Translations under genes and position numbers: made by a program
Notes under the pieces: model-generated
Told to the model about the DNA's origin: nothing
Seen by the model: the letters and a program-made list of their open reading frames with translations, nothing else
The model's database searches: none
In this document: positions 35,943 through 45,620 of the stretch, piece by piece
Position numbering within the stretch: position 1 is the first letter of the stretch
Layout: each line of letters opens with the position of its first letter
Assembly: GCF_018448925.1 (NCBI RefSeq)
Contig: NZ_RCWE01000003.1
Span: 248,001 to 312,000 of the forward strand
Length of the DNA stretch: 64,000 nucleotides
Source of the DNA: Photorhabdus akhurstii
GTDB lineage: Bacteria > Pseudomonadota > Gammaproteobacteria > Enterobacterales > Enterobacteriaceae
Direction of reading: 5' to 3'

Positions 35943-36587
35943 AGTAAATCCTTTTTATAGATTACCAAATGGATGTTAGCTTACCGATTACAAAATCAGA
36001 GGAAAACCTTTGATGCACACTAAAACTAAATTCTTGATAACTATTTCAATGTTGTAAAGTATTTTTGAAAGTTTATCCAAAGAATTGCTTTGTGGTTAGC
36101 TATAGAAACTTATTTAAAACATAAGGTAGCAATATGTTTTATAGTAACTATATGAAATTAACTGTTCTGAATCAATGAGTATCCTCATTTGTGTAGATAT
36201 ATAGGAATGAGGCATATTGCTTTGACTAAATAACTAAGATAACTCATTGATAATTTAGTTTATTGTGCGAATGTATAGATAGAAGTGATTACGGGTATTC
36301 AATACCGTGAAGGGCCAGATTGTGGTTAAGGATAAGCTGGATCGTTTGAATATCGTATAAAGCCAAAACAGATTTGTTGTAAGTAGTCAGTTCACTTTGA
36401 CTCTTTTCTGGCTATTTATTGACAAATAATAGGTAGAAATTTCTCTGTTATCAGAGAGAAGAGTCGCAGTTGAGTAATTTTGTTAACATAATTTAAACAT
36501 TTATTTAACTCAATGACATTCCCTGCCGATAGATTAGTTGTACTAATTAAATCGTCGATTATTTTCAGCTATCCTTAGGGGAATTTT
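35943..36587. other. Long AT-rich intergenic region before lipase gene
   Basis: About 645 bp carry no gene that I can support. The left end must contain the ung promoter (leftward) and the right end the lipase promoter. AATAATAGG and TTGACA-like pieces occur near 36420-36440, but no consensus pair is convincing. The AT-richness and absence of core genes suggest an insertion hotspot that later received the lipase and ankyrin genes. Confidence 0.4.
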
Positions 36588-37604
36588 ATGAGTTTATCAA
36601 TTGAAATGAATCTATCAGTCGATTCAAGTTTTCCCATTTTAAATAATCTTCAACTTGTTACACCGCCTTCTGTTCCAGACCAGAATATTGAAAAAGCGAC
36701 CACAGAAGTTTTTTCCCTCTCGGAAACAACTAAACAAAGTAATAGAGTCTATCAATCATTAATTAATGAGCAGAGTATTAACATTAATTTAAAGTCAATC
36801 ACAGGAATTAAGTCTGAACAAATTAGGGGTAAGCAATCTCATGAAATTGATTATATGTTGACCTTAATTTCTGATGATGTCTACATACGCACCACTATGG
36901 GAATAGGTGATTATGTTCGTCTTTCTGATGATGAATTATTAAAGGCAGGAATAGAACCGGCAAATTTAAGGGATGAAACAACAGGCTTTCAGGCCGGTAT
37001 TTATCGGAATGATGATCTCTATATAGTTGCTTTTGTGGGCACTAATGATTTGAAGGATATATTAACTAATTTACGACAAGGTTTTGGATTTGATGAAGCT
37101 CAATATCATCAAGCCATTGACTTAGCTCGTGCCGCCAGAGTGGCATTTGGCGAAAACTTATTATTTACCGGGCACTCTTTGGGAGGCGGATTAGCCGCGA
37201 CAGCCGCATTATCAATTGGAAAGCCTGCGGTAATATTTAATTCAGCCGGTGTTTCTGACAATATGATGAAAAATTTGGGTCTTTCACCCCAAGAGGGTAG
37301 GGCTATCGCTGAAAATGGATTGGTACGTCATTATGTTGTGGAACATGATTTGCTTGATGTATTACAACAGAAACTACCTGTATCTCAGCCGATAGGACAT
37401 AAAATCTTACTGAAATATAATGATAATTCAGGAGAATCAGATCAAGGGTTTCCTCATAATCTGATACGTGGATTCAAAGCACATTCTCTTAAAAAGATGT
37501 TGGAATTATTAACAATATACAAACCTTGGTCATCTTCAAATGATGAACAGCAAAAAGAATCTCTAGTCATGCTTGATGAACCGGAGCTGAATGTTTCCGC
37601 ATAA
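36588..37604 (+). CDS. Class 3 lipase-like protein, putative effector
   Basis: This is a 338-residue protein with no signal peptide. The alpha/beta-hydrolase nucleophile elbow TGHSLGG has Ser197; the upstream IVAFVGTNDLKD block is the usual Lipase_3 strand and oxyanion region, and later Asp/His (VEHDLLDVL, GHKILLKY) could complete the triad. About 100 N-terminal residues are of unknown fold and polar. The gene is paired with an ankyrin protein 15 bp downstream. Such cytoplasmic lipase plus small repeat-protein pairs are typical of antibacterial or insecticidal effector modules with immunity, but no T6SS marker is nearby. The substrate is not shown. Confidence 0.75.
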   Translation: MSLSIEMNLSVDSSFPILNNLQLVTPPSVPDQNIEKATTEVFSLSETTKQSNRVYQSLINEQSININLKSITGIKSEQIRGKQSHEIDYMLTLISDDVYIRTTMGIGDYVRLSDDELLKAGIEPANLRDETTGFQAGIYRNDDLYIVAFVGTNDLKDILTNLRQGFGFDEAQYHQAIDLARAARVAFGENLLFTGHSLGGGLAATAALSIGKPAVIFNSAGVSDNMMKNLGLSPQEGRAIAENGLVRHYVVEHDLLDVLQQKLPVSQPIGHKILLKYNDNSGESDQGFPHNLIRGFKAHSLKKMLELLTIYKPWSSSNDEQQKESLVMLDEPELNVSA

Positions 37605-37619
37605 TTAAAGAGAGGCGCG

Positions 37620-38207
37620 ATGAAAATTGGCGAAGTAATTGAGCCTGAATTGGAACTGGATTGTCAGCGGAGTGAAGAAAATATAACTCCGTTACAATGG
37701 GCTATATTCAATCAGCGAATGGATGATGTTAATAATTTGCTGAAAGAGGGGGCTGATCCTACTCAACCTGGATTGCAACAAGAAAGTGCTTTACATACGG
37801 CTGCAAAAATCAACAACCCTGATTATCTTAAATCTTTATTATCAGTTGTGCCGGATGTGAATATTATACATCCCATAACCTTAGCAACGCCTTTACATGT
37901 TGCGGTTCAGGTAGGAAGAAGAATGCAGATTGAATTACTGTTGGCCGCCGGTGCTAATCCCAATCAGGCTAATCGGATTGGAGATACTCCGTTACATATT
38001 GCAGCCAAAATTAATTCGCCGGAACTGGTGCTGATATTGTTGAAGTCAGGCGCTGATCCTAAATTGCGAAACAAGCAACAATCAACGTTCCAGATGTATC
38101 TCAATCTCACACCGCTAAAAGCGCGGAGCCGTGAGATGCAAGCTGAATATGATAAGGTTAATCACTGGCTGAAAGCTCGGCAAGTCAGCCGGTATTATTT
38201 GAAGTAA
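37620..38207 (+). CDS. Ankyrin-repeat protein, putative immunity or partner of the lipase
   Basis: This is a 195-residue protein with four to five ankyrin repeats: TPLQWAIFNQRMDDVNNLLKEGADP, SALHTAAKINNPDYLKSLL, TPLHVAVQVGRRMQIELLLAAGANP, and TPLHIAAKINSPELVLILLKSGADP. There is no signal peptide. The close spacing to the lipase gene suggests co-expression, and ankyrin proteins commonly act as inhibitors or chaperones of linked toxic enzymes. This partnership is inferred from location. A terminator follows at 38211. Confidence 0.8.
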   Translation: MKIGEVIEPELELDCQRSEENITPLQWAIFNQRMDDVNNLLKEGADPTQPGLQQESALHTAAKINNPDYLKSLLSVVPDVNIIHPITLATPLHVAVQVGRRMQIELLLAAGANPNQANRIGDTPLHIAAKINSPELVLILLKSGADPKLRNKQQSTFQMYLNLTPLKARSREMQAEYDKVNHWLKARQVSRYYLK

Positions 38208-39316
38208 AATAAAAACGGGCTATTTGGCCCGTTATTTTTCATTAAAGATCAATGAATTAAATCAGTAATTGAGGATTGGAACATTAGGATCAACTCATAA
38301 ATCACCATGTTTTTATCGCATTTTATGAATATTATATATTGATTTATTTTCCTTAATAAACAATGTCTAAAACACAGTGTTGCTAGATATATTCCCTTAA
38401 ATATGTTTCGGTTTCCCATAGTGGGCTTACACGATAAATGATATCTACATTGCTATGATATTTTTATCTGGTTTTATTAAGCGAAATCGTTAATTTTAAT
38501 TACCTTTGTTGTTATATGTAGTAATGATTATGGAAAGTTAAGAGATTTATGGAGCCAGTATCTGGCTGCCTAGTCTGGAAAAATAAAAAGACATAAGTGT
38601 TATAGTAAGTTTTTTGGCGTAAAATGTTAAATTATTTTTTTAGAGAAGATATTTCTTTATTCTGTGCTAGTATGGAGAAAATTAAATTAATTTACTAATG
38701 TGGAATATTTTTATGAAAAATAAATAATAGAACTCGTAATTAACATTAAATAATATTCACTTATTTAAGTTTTCTTTGATCTTTATCTCAAAAAAATAAT
38801 TCATATTTATTTGAGTTTGACTTTAATTTAAATTAAAGGTAGAAGAATAAGCTTGTGAGAAGTGTTATATTTATATTGCATTCACGTATATAAATTGGCG
38901 GTAGCGTGGTTGTTTTGAAAGTAATTTTTCTCGAAATAACTGTTAGAGGTGAAGCCAATTAGCTACAGTTGTGGTCGCTTTAAGCCTGACCATTTATTAT
39001 AGATGATCAAAAACTTGTGTGATTGCTAGAATAAACTCACTAAGATTTAATGCTTCCCTGAGATTTCTGCAAACTGAGATCAAGAATTGGAAAACAATGA
39101 GTGAAAATGTCTATCTTCCTTGGATGATTATTGATGGCGTTTCCATTCTGGAGGAATTCGGTGGGTATGCAATTCTTCAAGATACTGAGTTGAGAAACGA
39201 AAAAAACCTGGGCCGCAATTCGTAGATGAACATGAACGGTATTCTGCCGAAAACTGCAAAATTTCACATCTAAAATCATAAAACAGATGGACGTATCTAT
39301 ATTTGCGGAGAAACAA
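38208..39316. other. Very AT-rich gap, 1.1 kb
   Basis: After the terminator (38211-38240) no gene is supported. A small rightward frame with ATG 39097 (SENVYLPWMIIDGVSILEEFGG) reads somewhat like protein but has no visible start signal and may be a remnant. The region between 38280 and 39000 is extremely AT-rich with many short stop-filled frames. The ribosome site of the MFS gene lies at 39306-39312. Confidence 0.4.
38211..38240 (+). terminator. Terminator of the lipase-ankyrin unit
   Basis: AACGGGC-TATTT-GGCCCGTT (within 38214-38233) is followed by ATTTTTC. It closes the two-gene unit. Confidence 0.85.
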
Positions 39317-40531
39317 ATGACTTCATTCACTGAACGAGCATCACCTTATTCCGAGGTATTACGCTCCTCATCATTCCGGAAATTGCTTATTGGTCAAGGC
39401 TTGTCAATGATTGGTGATGCGGTCTGTTTAGCTGCCCTTCCTGTTGCGTTGATTCATGCCAAACTTAGCGGGGAGGTTTTTGGTGTCGTCATGGCTGCGG
39501 TAGGATTAGGGACGGTCATTGGGGCTGTCGCTGGAGGTCTGCTAGCAGACAGAAAGTCACCAAAACACATTCTCATTGCGACAGATACTGCCAGAGGGTT
39601 GGCGCAAGTTGCTGCAACTATGTTACTTGTGTTAAACGCTCCGTGGTGGGGATTAGTACTTGCCTATTTAATATTTGGCATTGGCATTGGCGTTTCTCGC
39701 CCATGCGCTCAAGTTCTGCTTGTAAATTTGCTACCCAAGCAAGCCTTAGTGGCAGGAAATGGAGCCATGAATTTTGTAGATAACTTTGTGGCAGTAGTCT
39801 TTCCGGCCACAATAGGAGTGATGATCATATTGTGGGAACCAGCATGGGGAATACTGGTTGATGGTATTACATTTTTCGCAGCAGCTTTTTTTACTGCCCT
39901 GATACCTGATATAGGGATTCGTGGTTCCGATGATAAATTCTCTATACGTGAGATATTGAATGGTATTACAGTCATTACTGGTAACTCTGTATTGTTACTT
40001 GGGTTTATCGCGACATTGATCCTGAATGTGTTGTGCTTCCCTATTTTCTTAGTCATCGCTCCATACGCAATCAGTGATCGATTCAGCGATACGATGTGGG
40101 GGTTTTGTCTAGCAGCTTCGGGAGCTGGTGCATGTATTGGATCTGTTATCACAGTACTTACTGCTGGTCACCAACGTCTAATACGACTTGCCGTAATCTG
40201 TGGTTTATTTCTTTGTAGTGCAATGCTTTTATTGGGTATGGGGGGCTTCGCTTGGATGGTCATTCTGGGGGCAATGTTTGTTGGGATTGTTGAGGCATCT
40301 TGGCTTACTGGTTGGGCCACTGCTATGCAAACCCTCTCTCCGGAAAAAGACCTTGGAAAAGTTGTAGCGGTAGATACTTTTGTTACCAGTGGTGCGCACC
40401 CATTCATTTATCTTGGAGCAGGAATCATCGGTGCAATGGTGGGATATTCTGAAACGCTAACATTGACTGCGATCGTTAGTGCTATTGGAATCACTGCCAT
40501 CGCATTTGCTGCGATCACTCGCAAAATATGA
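39317..40531 (+). CDS. MFS efflux-type transporter
   Basis: This is a 404-residue protein starting at ATG 39317, which has GGAGAA 5 nt upstream; the in-frame ATG at 39287 lacks one. Twelve hydrophobic segments are evident. The first loop has GGLLADRKSPKHIL, and the opening FRKLLIGQGLSMIGDAVCLAALPVALI is that of macrolide-efflux-like MFS proteins. The substrate is unknown. The next gene encodes a small membrane protein 12 bp later. Confidence 0.85.
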   Translation: MTSFTERASPYSEVLRSSSFRKLLIGQGLSMIGDAVCLAALPVALIHAKLSGEVFGVVMAAVGLGTVIGAVAGGLLADRKSPKHILIATDTARGLAQVAATMLLVLNAPWWGLVLAYLIFGIGIGVSRPCAQVLLVNLLPKQALVAGNGAMNFVDNFVAVVFPATIGVMIILWEPAWGILVDGITFFAAAFFTALIPDIGIRGSDDKFSIREILNGITVITGNSVLLLGFIATLILNVLCFPIFLVIAPYAISDRFSDTMWGFCLAASGAGACIGSVITVLTAGHQRLIRLAVICGLFLCSAMLLLGMGGFAWMVILGAMFVGIVEASWLTGWATAMQTLSPEKDLGKVVAVDTFVTSGAHPFIYLGAGIIGAMVGYSETLTLTAIVSAIGITAIAFAAITRKI

Positions 40532-40543
40532 AAGGAGAATAAC

Positions 40544-41062
40544 ATGTCACTGACCACCATTATTAAAGATACCCCAATATGGGTCTGGATTCTTTTTGCT
40601 TTTCTCATCAGGCGCGGGATTAGTGCCTTGTACGATCGTGAAATGCGAATTGATCGCCTTTTCTTACTACCAATAGTATTCCTGGTCTGGGGAGTATATA
40701 GCGTCATTTATGAAACCATATTCTCAGATTTAGCCTTGATAACGATGATAGCAGGCTTACTCGTCGGGATTATAGTGGGATGGGGTTTGTGGCGTTCTCA
40801 ACCAAGATTACGTGAAAAAGCAGGCAGTGATTTAATCATCCGTCCTGGCACTTCGTTAACGCTGATGCTGATTGTTATCACATTTATCGTTAAGTTTATT
40901 ATTACGGCTATGTTAAGTATTCACCCTGCGTTGTTGCATTCGTTACATTTCAATCTGTTTTTTGGCTTTAGCAATGGTGTGCTTGACGGTATTTTCTGGG
41001 GCGGAACGCTAAATCTTTTTATTCCTTGGTACAGAAATAGGACCAAGAATGTCTACAAATAG
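40544..41062 (+). CDS. DUF6622-like integral membrane protein
   Basis: This is a 172-residue protein with about five hydrophobic segments and the opening PIWVWILFAFLIRRGISALYDREM, a pattern of the DUF6622-type family. It lies 12 bp after the MFS transporter and has a GGAGAA ribosome site, so co-transcription is likely. The function is unknown. The family name is from recall and not verified. Confidence 0.65.
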   Translation: MSLTTIIKDTPIWVWILFAFLIRRGISALYDREMRIDRLFLLPIVFLVWGVYSVIYETIFSDLALITMIAGLLVGIIVGWGLWRSQPRLREKAGSDLIIRPGTSLTLMLIVITFIVKFIITAMLSIHPALLHSLHFNLFFGFSNGVLDGIFWGGTLNLFIPWYRNRTKNVYK

Positions 41063-41252
41063 TGTTTATGAAACTCTAATACTTTCTGTTCTCCCCAGCC
41101 ATGCTGTATCTGTGATGAGGGGAGACCATTTGGATCGCCAGTCAGTGTAGTGTGAGTTACAGGTGTAAAGAGCATTCGCCCTACAAAATTATTAGCAAAA
41201 AATTAAATACAGATATTCATTTAGCTAATCCTTATTCCTTTGGGAAAAAAGG

Positions 41253-41412
41253 GTGAATGAGGATATAAATGGGCTAATTCGGCAATACTTTCCAAAAGGG
41301 GCAGATTTTAATAAAGTTTCTAATTGGGACGGGAGATAAATCCTGTCATAAACCGATTAAATAATCGATTGCAAAAACTCGGGATGGCAAAATACCTGAT
41401 GAATTATTTATA
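41253..41412 (+). mobile_element. IS30-family transposase C-terminal remnant
   Basis: One frame reads NEDINGLIRQYFPKGADFNKVSNWDG and then stops at TAA 41337; a second continues VINRLNNRLQKLGMAKYLMNYL. Both match the end of IS30 transposases (NE.TNGLIRQYFPKGTDF..., then LN.RPRK.LG). It is decayed by a stop and frameshift and lacks terminal repeats, so it is an inactive fragment. Confidence 0.65.
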
Positions 41413-41485
41413 GAAATAAAGAAGCGTTTGCTGAGGACCCTATTTACTCACAGAATAATCTTGCTACGCGAAACTGCATATTATA

Positions 41486-41510
41486 ATTAACGGGCCAATT
41501 GGCCCGTTTA
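41486..41510 (-). terminator. Terminator of srmB
   Basis: Palindromic AACGGGCCAATTGGCCCGTT (41489-41508) is followed on the minus strand by AATTATAA. It lies just after the srmB stop. Confidence 0.8.
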
Positions 41511-41515
41511 AAGAT

Positions 41516-42853
41516 TTACGCATTGCTATTGGTTGGCGCTTCCGGTTTTGGATTACCGGAAGGTTTACGGCGTTTACCGATATTTTTGCTATCTCGATGA
41601 CGTATTTTAGCTTTTTTCTTCGATTCTTCCGCTTTCTTTTTCTCTTTGCGTTTAGCCAATACTTTTTTCGATGGCTTATTGTGGGCTTTGTCACTTGGTG
41701 CTTTGGTTGTTGGGCGAAGTTCATCAACCATCCGCGACTTTAGTGGTTCATTCAGATAACGACTGATTTTGCCTAATAAAGAATGATCATGCGCTTCCAC
41801 TAAGGTAATTGCAGTGCCTTTGCGACCTGCGCGAGCTGTCCGGCCAATACGGTGTAGATAAACATCAGCGGTACGCGGTAAATCGAAATTGAAAACATGG
41901 CTGATATCATCAATATCCAATCCACGGGCAGCAACGTCTGTTGCAACCAGAACAGTGACGCTGCCATCATTCAGGAGCTTAACCGCTTCCGTCCTTTTAG
42001 CCTGTACCATTTCCCCTTCAAGGAACCGGGCTTTAATGCCGGCTTGATGCAATTCACCCACAAGTTCGTGTACACGTTCACGTTTGCGAACAAAGATAAT
42101 GGATTTAGTGACATCGGGTTGTTTCAGTAAATGGCAAAGCAGGGCTGTTTTGTGTGCCAAATTGTCTGCACGGTAGTAAAATTGCTGGATTTTTTTGCGT
42201 TCACGGCGTGATGGTTCAGCATCAATCTCAACTGGATCTTCCAGTAAGCGCTCAGCAAAATCACGAATGGCTTCCCCTTCCAGAGTGGCAGAGAACAGCA
42301 TGGTCTGTTTACGCCAACGAGTTTCACCCGCGATGGTTTCAATATCGTTGGCAAAACCCATATCCAGCATACGATCGGCTTCATCAAGGATCAGTGTTTC
42401 AACTGCCCGGCAATCAAAGTTTTCTTCCTTGATATATTGCAGCAGACGGCCTGTAGTGGCGACGACAATATCTTGATTTTCGCTGAAAATTTCTGCGTGA
42501 TTCATATAGGCTACGCCACCGGTAATGGTAGCGATATCCAAATTGGTATGCGCAGCGAATTCTTTTGCTTGATCTGCCACTTGCATGGCTAGCTCTCGGG
42601 TGGGCGTCAGGATCAGAATACGTGGTGGTCCAGATTTTTTACGTGGAAAATCCAATAAATGTTGCATAGCTGGCAGCAGGTAAGCTGCGGTTTTACCAGT
42701 ACCGGTAGGCGCCGATCCTAGTACATCACGCCCGTCCATTGCGGCTGGAATAGCCGCAGCCTGAATTGCTGTCGGGCGGGAGTAACCTTTATCATTCAGG
42801 GCGTCAAGCAGGCGTTCATCAAGCTCAAGTTCAGAAAAGTTTGTTGCAGTCAT
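41516..42853 (-). CDS. srmB: SrmB, DEAD-box RNA helicase
   Basis: This 445-residue protein has the full motif set: Q motif GYSRPTAIQ, motif I APTGTGKT, PTRELAMQ, DEAD in LILDEADRMLDMGF, SAT, and HRIGRTARAGR. The C-terminal tail is lysine-rich. SrmB assists early 50S assembly. Leftward, divergent from trmN, as in E. coli. Complete. Confidence 0.97.
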   Translation of the reverse strand: MTATNFSELELDERLLDALNDKGYSRPTAIQAAAIPAAMDGRDVLGSAPTGTGKTAAYLLPAMQHLLDFPRKKSGPPRILILTPTRELAMQVADQAKEFAAHTNLDIATITGGVAYMNHAEIFSENQDIVVATTGRLLQYIKEENFDCRAVETLILDEADRMLDMGFANDIETIAGETRWRKQTMLFSATLEGEAIRDFAERLLEDPVEIDAEPSRRERKKIQQFYYRADNLAHKTALLCHLLKQPDVTKSIIFVRKRERVHELVGELHQAGIKARFLEGEMVQAKRTEAVKLLNDGSVTVLVATDVAARGLDIDDISHVFNFDLPRTADVYLHRIGRTARAGRKGTAITLVEAHDHSLLGKISRYLNEPLKSRMVDELRPTTKAPSDKAHNKPSKKVLAKRKEKKKAEESKKKAKIRHRDSKNIGKRRKPSGNPKPEAPTNSNA

Positions 42854-43007
42854 TATATACCTCTGTTTAGGCCGCCGATTATAAACAGGTTGGACGTATT
42901 GTTCATCTATTAAAGCGGTCAGTTAAGAGTAGATAGCTTTTATCGAAACATAATAACCCTTATCCTATAGCGAAATTTATTGTGCTAAATAGATATAGGT
43001 TATTAAT

Positions 43008-43742
43008 TTGAAACAGAAACGACCTTTACGCCGGGATGGATTTACTTTCAAGCAGTTTTTTGTTGGTCATGATCGGTGTGCGATGAAAGTCGGGACTGAT
43101 GGCGTTTTATTGGGAGCATGGGCTCCGGTGAGTGACAAAAAAGCGATTTTAGATATCGGCTGTGGCAGTGGGCTGATTGCGTTGATGTTAGCACAGCGTA
43201 CGAATGAGAATACCAAAATTGACGCAGTGGAGCTGGATACAGCGGCTGCATTGCAGGCGCAAGATAATGCGGAACAATCTCCCTGGCAGAGAAAAATAGA
43301 TGTTTATCAGCAGGATATTGGTGATTTCGCTGAACAGTATTCGCAATGTTATGACTTAATTGTCAGCAATCCTCCCTATTTTGAGCCGGCTGTTGCTTGT
43401 CGAAATGAGGCGAGGGAACAGGCTCGTTATACGGGGTCGCTGACTCACCGGCGATTATTGCAATATGCAGAGAAGTTGATTACAGCGGATGGTCTGTTTT
43501 GTGTGGTATTGCCATATGCCATTGGTGAGGAATTTGAAACAATGGCATGTCGTCTGGGCTGGTTTTCTCATCATCGGGTCAATATCCGCGACAGGCAAAG
43601 CAAGCCATTGCATCGGATGCTATTGGCATTTTCCCGTAAGGAAAAAACCGGTTTGATCAGTGAATTGACTATTCGTCAGCCAGATGGTGCATATACGCAA
43701 GAATTTCAGCAGTTGGTGACGGATTTCTATCTCTATTATTGA
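43008..43742 (+). CDS. trmN: tRNA1(Val) A37 N6-methyltransferase
   Basis: This is a 244-residue Rossmann methyltransferase (YfiC). SAM-binding DIGCGSGLIALMLAQR and the catalytic NPPYF motif are present. It methylates A37 of tRNA1-Val. A TTG start at 43008 is used because the conserved RRDGFTFKQFFVGHDRCAMKVGTDG begins immediately after and no ATG exists; AGG lies about 10 nt upstream. Complete. Confidence 0.93.
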   Translation: MKQKRPLRRDGFTFKQFFVGHDRCAMKVGTDGVLLGAWAPVSDKKAILDIGCGSGLIALMLAQRTNENTKIDAVELDTAAALQAQDNAEQSPWQRKIDVYQQDIGDFAEQYSQCYDLIVSNPPYFEPAVACRNEAREQARYTGSLTHRRLLQYAEKLITADGLFCVVLPYAIGEEFETMACRLGWFSHHRVNIRDRQSKPLHRMLLAFSRKEKTGLISELTIRQPDGAYTQEFQQLVTDFYLYY

Positions 43743-43809
43743 ATTATTTATTGAGTTATTGAAAGAACCACGCCGGAGCGTGGTCATGCAGAGATTTTGC
43801 CAGCAAAGA

Positions 43810-45414
43810 TCAGGGTGTCAAAATCGTTGGTTTTGACTCTGGCAGTAAATCGGGATAATCCAGTGTGAAATGCAGACCTCGGCTCTCTTTCCTTTCTAAC
43901 GCACAACGCACGATTAATTCGGCGACTTGCACCAGATTTCGTAATTCCAGCAGATTGTTAGAAATCCTGAAATTGGAATAATAATCGTGAATTTCCTGTT
44001 GCAGCATATTAATACGGCGCAGTGCTCGTTCCAGGCGTTTGGTTGTACGTACAATACCGACGTAATCCCACATAAATAGACGTAATTCGTGCCAGTTGTG
44101 CTGAATGACGACTTGTTCATCTGAATTGTCAACACGGCTCTCATCCCAGAAGGGGAGTTGCGGTATTTCTTCTATTTTTTCAATCTGTTGTTGGATATCC
44201 TCCGCAGCAGACCAACCATACACCAGACACTCCAGCAGAGAATTAGACGCCATACGGTTCGCACCGTGTAGGCCCGTATAGCTGACTTCACCGATAGCAT
44301 ATAAGTTGTTGAGGTCAGAGCGTCCCTGGTGATCGACAACAATACCGCCGCAGGTGTAATGCGCAGCAGGAACGATTGGGATCGGTTCTTTTGTTAGATC
44401 AAAGCCCAGTGTCAGCAATTTTTCATAAATCATTGGAAAATGCTGGGTAATGAAATCCGCTGGTTTGTGGCTGATATCCAGAAACATACAGTCAGCACCA
44501 AGGCGTTTCATTTCATGGTCAATTGCTCGCGCTACGATGTCGCGAGGGGCTAGTTCAGCGCGTTCATCAAAATCAGGCATAAAACGACTACCATCCGGTC
44601 GTTTCAGATATGCGCCTTCACCTCGCAGAGCTTCTGTCAACAAGAAATTGCGTGCCTGAGGATGGAATAGGCAGGTCGGGTGAAACTGGTTAAATTCCAG
44701 ATTGGCGATACGGCAGCCCGCACGCCATGCCATTGCAATGCCATCACCGGATGAGATATCGGGATTTGTCGTATATTGATAGACCTTAGCCGCACCGCCT
44801 GTTGCCAGTACCACGACCTTAGCGCGATAAGTTTCCACCTGTTCTTGCTGACGGTTCCAGATATAAGCGCCGACGACTCGGTTCTCACCATCTAACCGGG
44901 CTTTATTTGAAGTAATTAAATCAACCGCATTGCAGCGCTCTCTCACCGTGATATTCGGATGAGAAATCGCTTTATCAACCAGTGTCGTTTCTACCTCTTT
45001 GCCCGTTGTATCAGCATGATGCAGAATACGCCGATGGCTGTGACCACCTTCACGGGTCAGATGATATTGTTTTTCTCCCTCTTTGCTGGTTTCTGTATCA
45101 AACATAACACCTTGATCAACCAACCATTGCACGCAAGGACGGGCATTGCTGGTGATAAACTCAACAGCGCTTTTATCGCAAAGCCCAGCTCCGGCGATAA
45201 GGGTATCTTCAACATGAGATTCGATACTGTCTGTTTTATCAAATACAGCGGCGATACCGCCCTGTGCATAATAGGATGCCCCTTCGCTGAGAATACTCTT
45301 ACTTAATACAGTGACTTTATATTGTGAGGCCAGCCGTAAAGCCAGAGATAGGCCGGCGACACCGCTGCCGATAATAAGTACATCGCTGTAATGTTGTGAG
45401 AATAATGATTGCAT
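43810..45414 (-). CDS. nadB: NadB, L-aspartate oxidase
   Basis: This is a 534-residue flavoprotein from ATG 45414, chosen because the E. coli protein begins about ten residues before DVLIIGSG; the upstream ATG 45450 (546 aa) has a somewhat better ribosome site and cannot be excluded. FAD-binding [23 protein letters not shown] and EFNQFHPT motifs are present, and the C-terminal domain is intact. It makes iminoaspartate for NAD synthesis. Divergent from rpoE. Confidence 0.96.
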   Translation of the reverse strand: MQSLFSQHYSDVLIIGSGVAGLSLALRLASQYKVTVLSKSILSEGASYYAQGGIAAVFDKTDSIESHVEDTLIAGAGLCDKSAVEFITSNARPCVQWLVDQGVMFDTETSKEGEKQYHLTREGGHSHRRILHHADTTGKEVETTLVDKAISHPNITVRERCNAVDLITSNKARLDGENRVVGAYIWNRQQEQVETYRAKVVVLATGGAAKVYQYTTNPDISSGDGIAMAWRAGCRIANLEFNQFHPTCLFHPQARNFLLTEALRGEGAYLKRPDGSRFMPDFDERAELAPRDIVARAIDHEMKRLGADCMFLDISHKPADFITQHFPMIYEKLLTLGFDLTKEPIPIVPAAHYTCGGIVVDHQGRSDLNNLYAIGEVSYTGLHGANRMASNSLLECLVYGWSAAEDIQQQIEKIEEIPQLPFWDESRVDNSDEQVVIQHNWHELRLFMWDYVGIVRTTKRLERALRRINMLQQEIHDYYSNFRISNNLLELRNLVQVAELIVRCALERKESRGLHFTLDYPDLLPESKPTILTP

Positions 45415-45504
45415 AATTGATGATGTATGAAGAAGATGGGTAAAAATCATGTTAGCCTATCAGATATGAGAAAGGCGATGATTGCAACAAAATGATGGCG
45501 GAAA

Positions 45505-45534
45505 TTGAACTTCGCAGAATTTTATTACTCAAAG
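45505..45534 (+). promoter_or_regulatory. Sigma-E promoter of rpoE
   Basis: GAACTT (45507-45512) and TCAAA (45529-45533) are 16 bp apart and match the sigma-E consensus, implying autoregulation as in E. coli. The rpoE ATG is about 80 bp downstream. Confidence 0.8.
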
Positions 45535-45560
45535 CCATGCTTGCTTGGGAATAGGACATC

Positions 45561-45620
45561 ATGGTTAGTTCAGTAAATATCAATGTGGAGCTTTGCTTCG
45601 GGAGATTTAACCTCGGATGA
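45561..45620 (+). CDS. Leader ORF coupled to rpoE (RseD-like role)
   Basis: A 19-codon ORF (starting MVSSVNINVELC) lies between the sigma-E promoter and rpoE, and its TGA (45618-45620) overlaps the rpoE ATG as ATGA. In E. coli a longer leader peptide, RseD, is translationally coupled to rpoE in the same manner. Because of overlap, ribosomes ending here could start rpoE. An in-frame TAG stands 6 nt before its ATG, so it is not an extension of a longer ORF. The peptide sequence itself has not been compared. Confidence 0.5.
   Translation: MVSSVNINVELCFGRFNLG

Larger units (their letters stand above)
41063..41515. other. Gap with IS30-like remnant
   Basis: This contains the transposase remnant described separately and the srmB terminator (41486-41510). 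The part before 41250 shows nothing recognisable. Confidence 0.5.

Noticed and set aside
36300-36560. Second ERIC or promoter repeat before the lipase
   Set aside because: Only short matches are seen; neither the terminal TATACCC/GGGTATA repeats nor the ERIC core occur.
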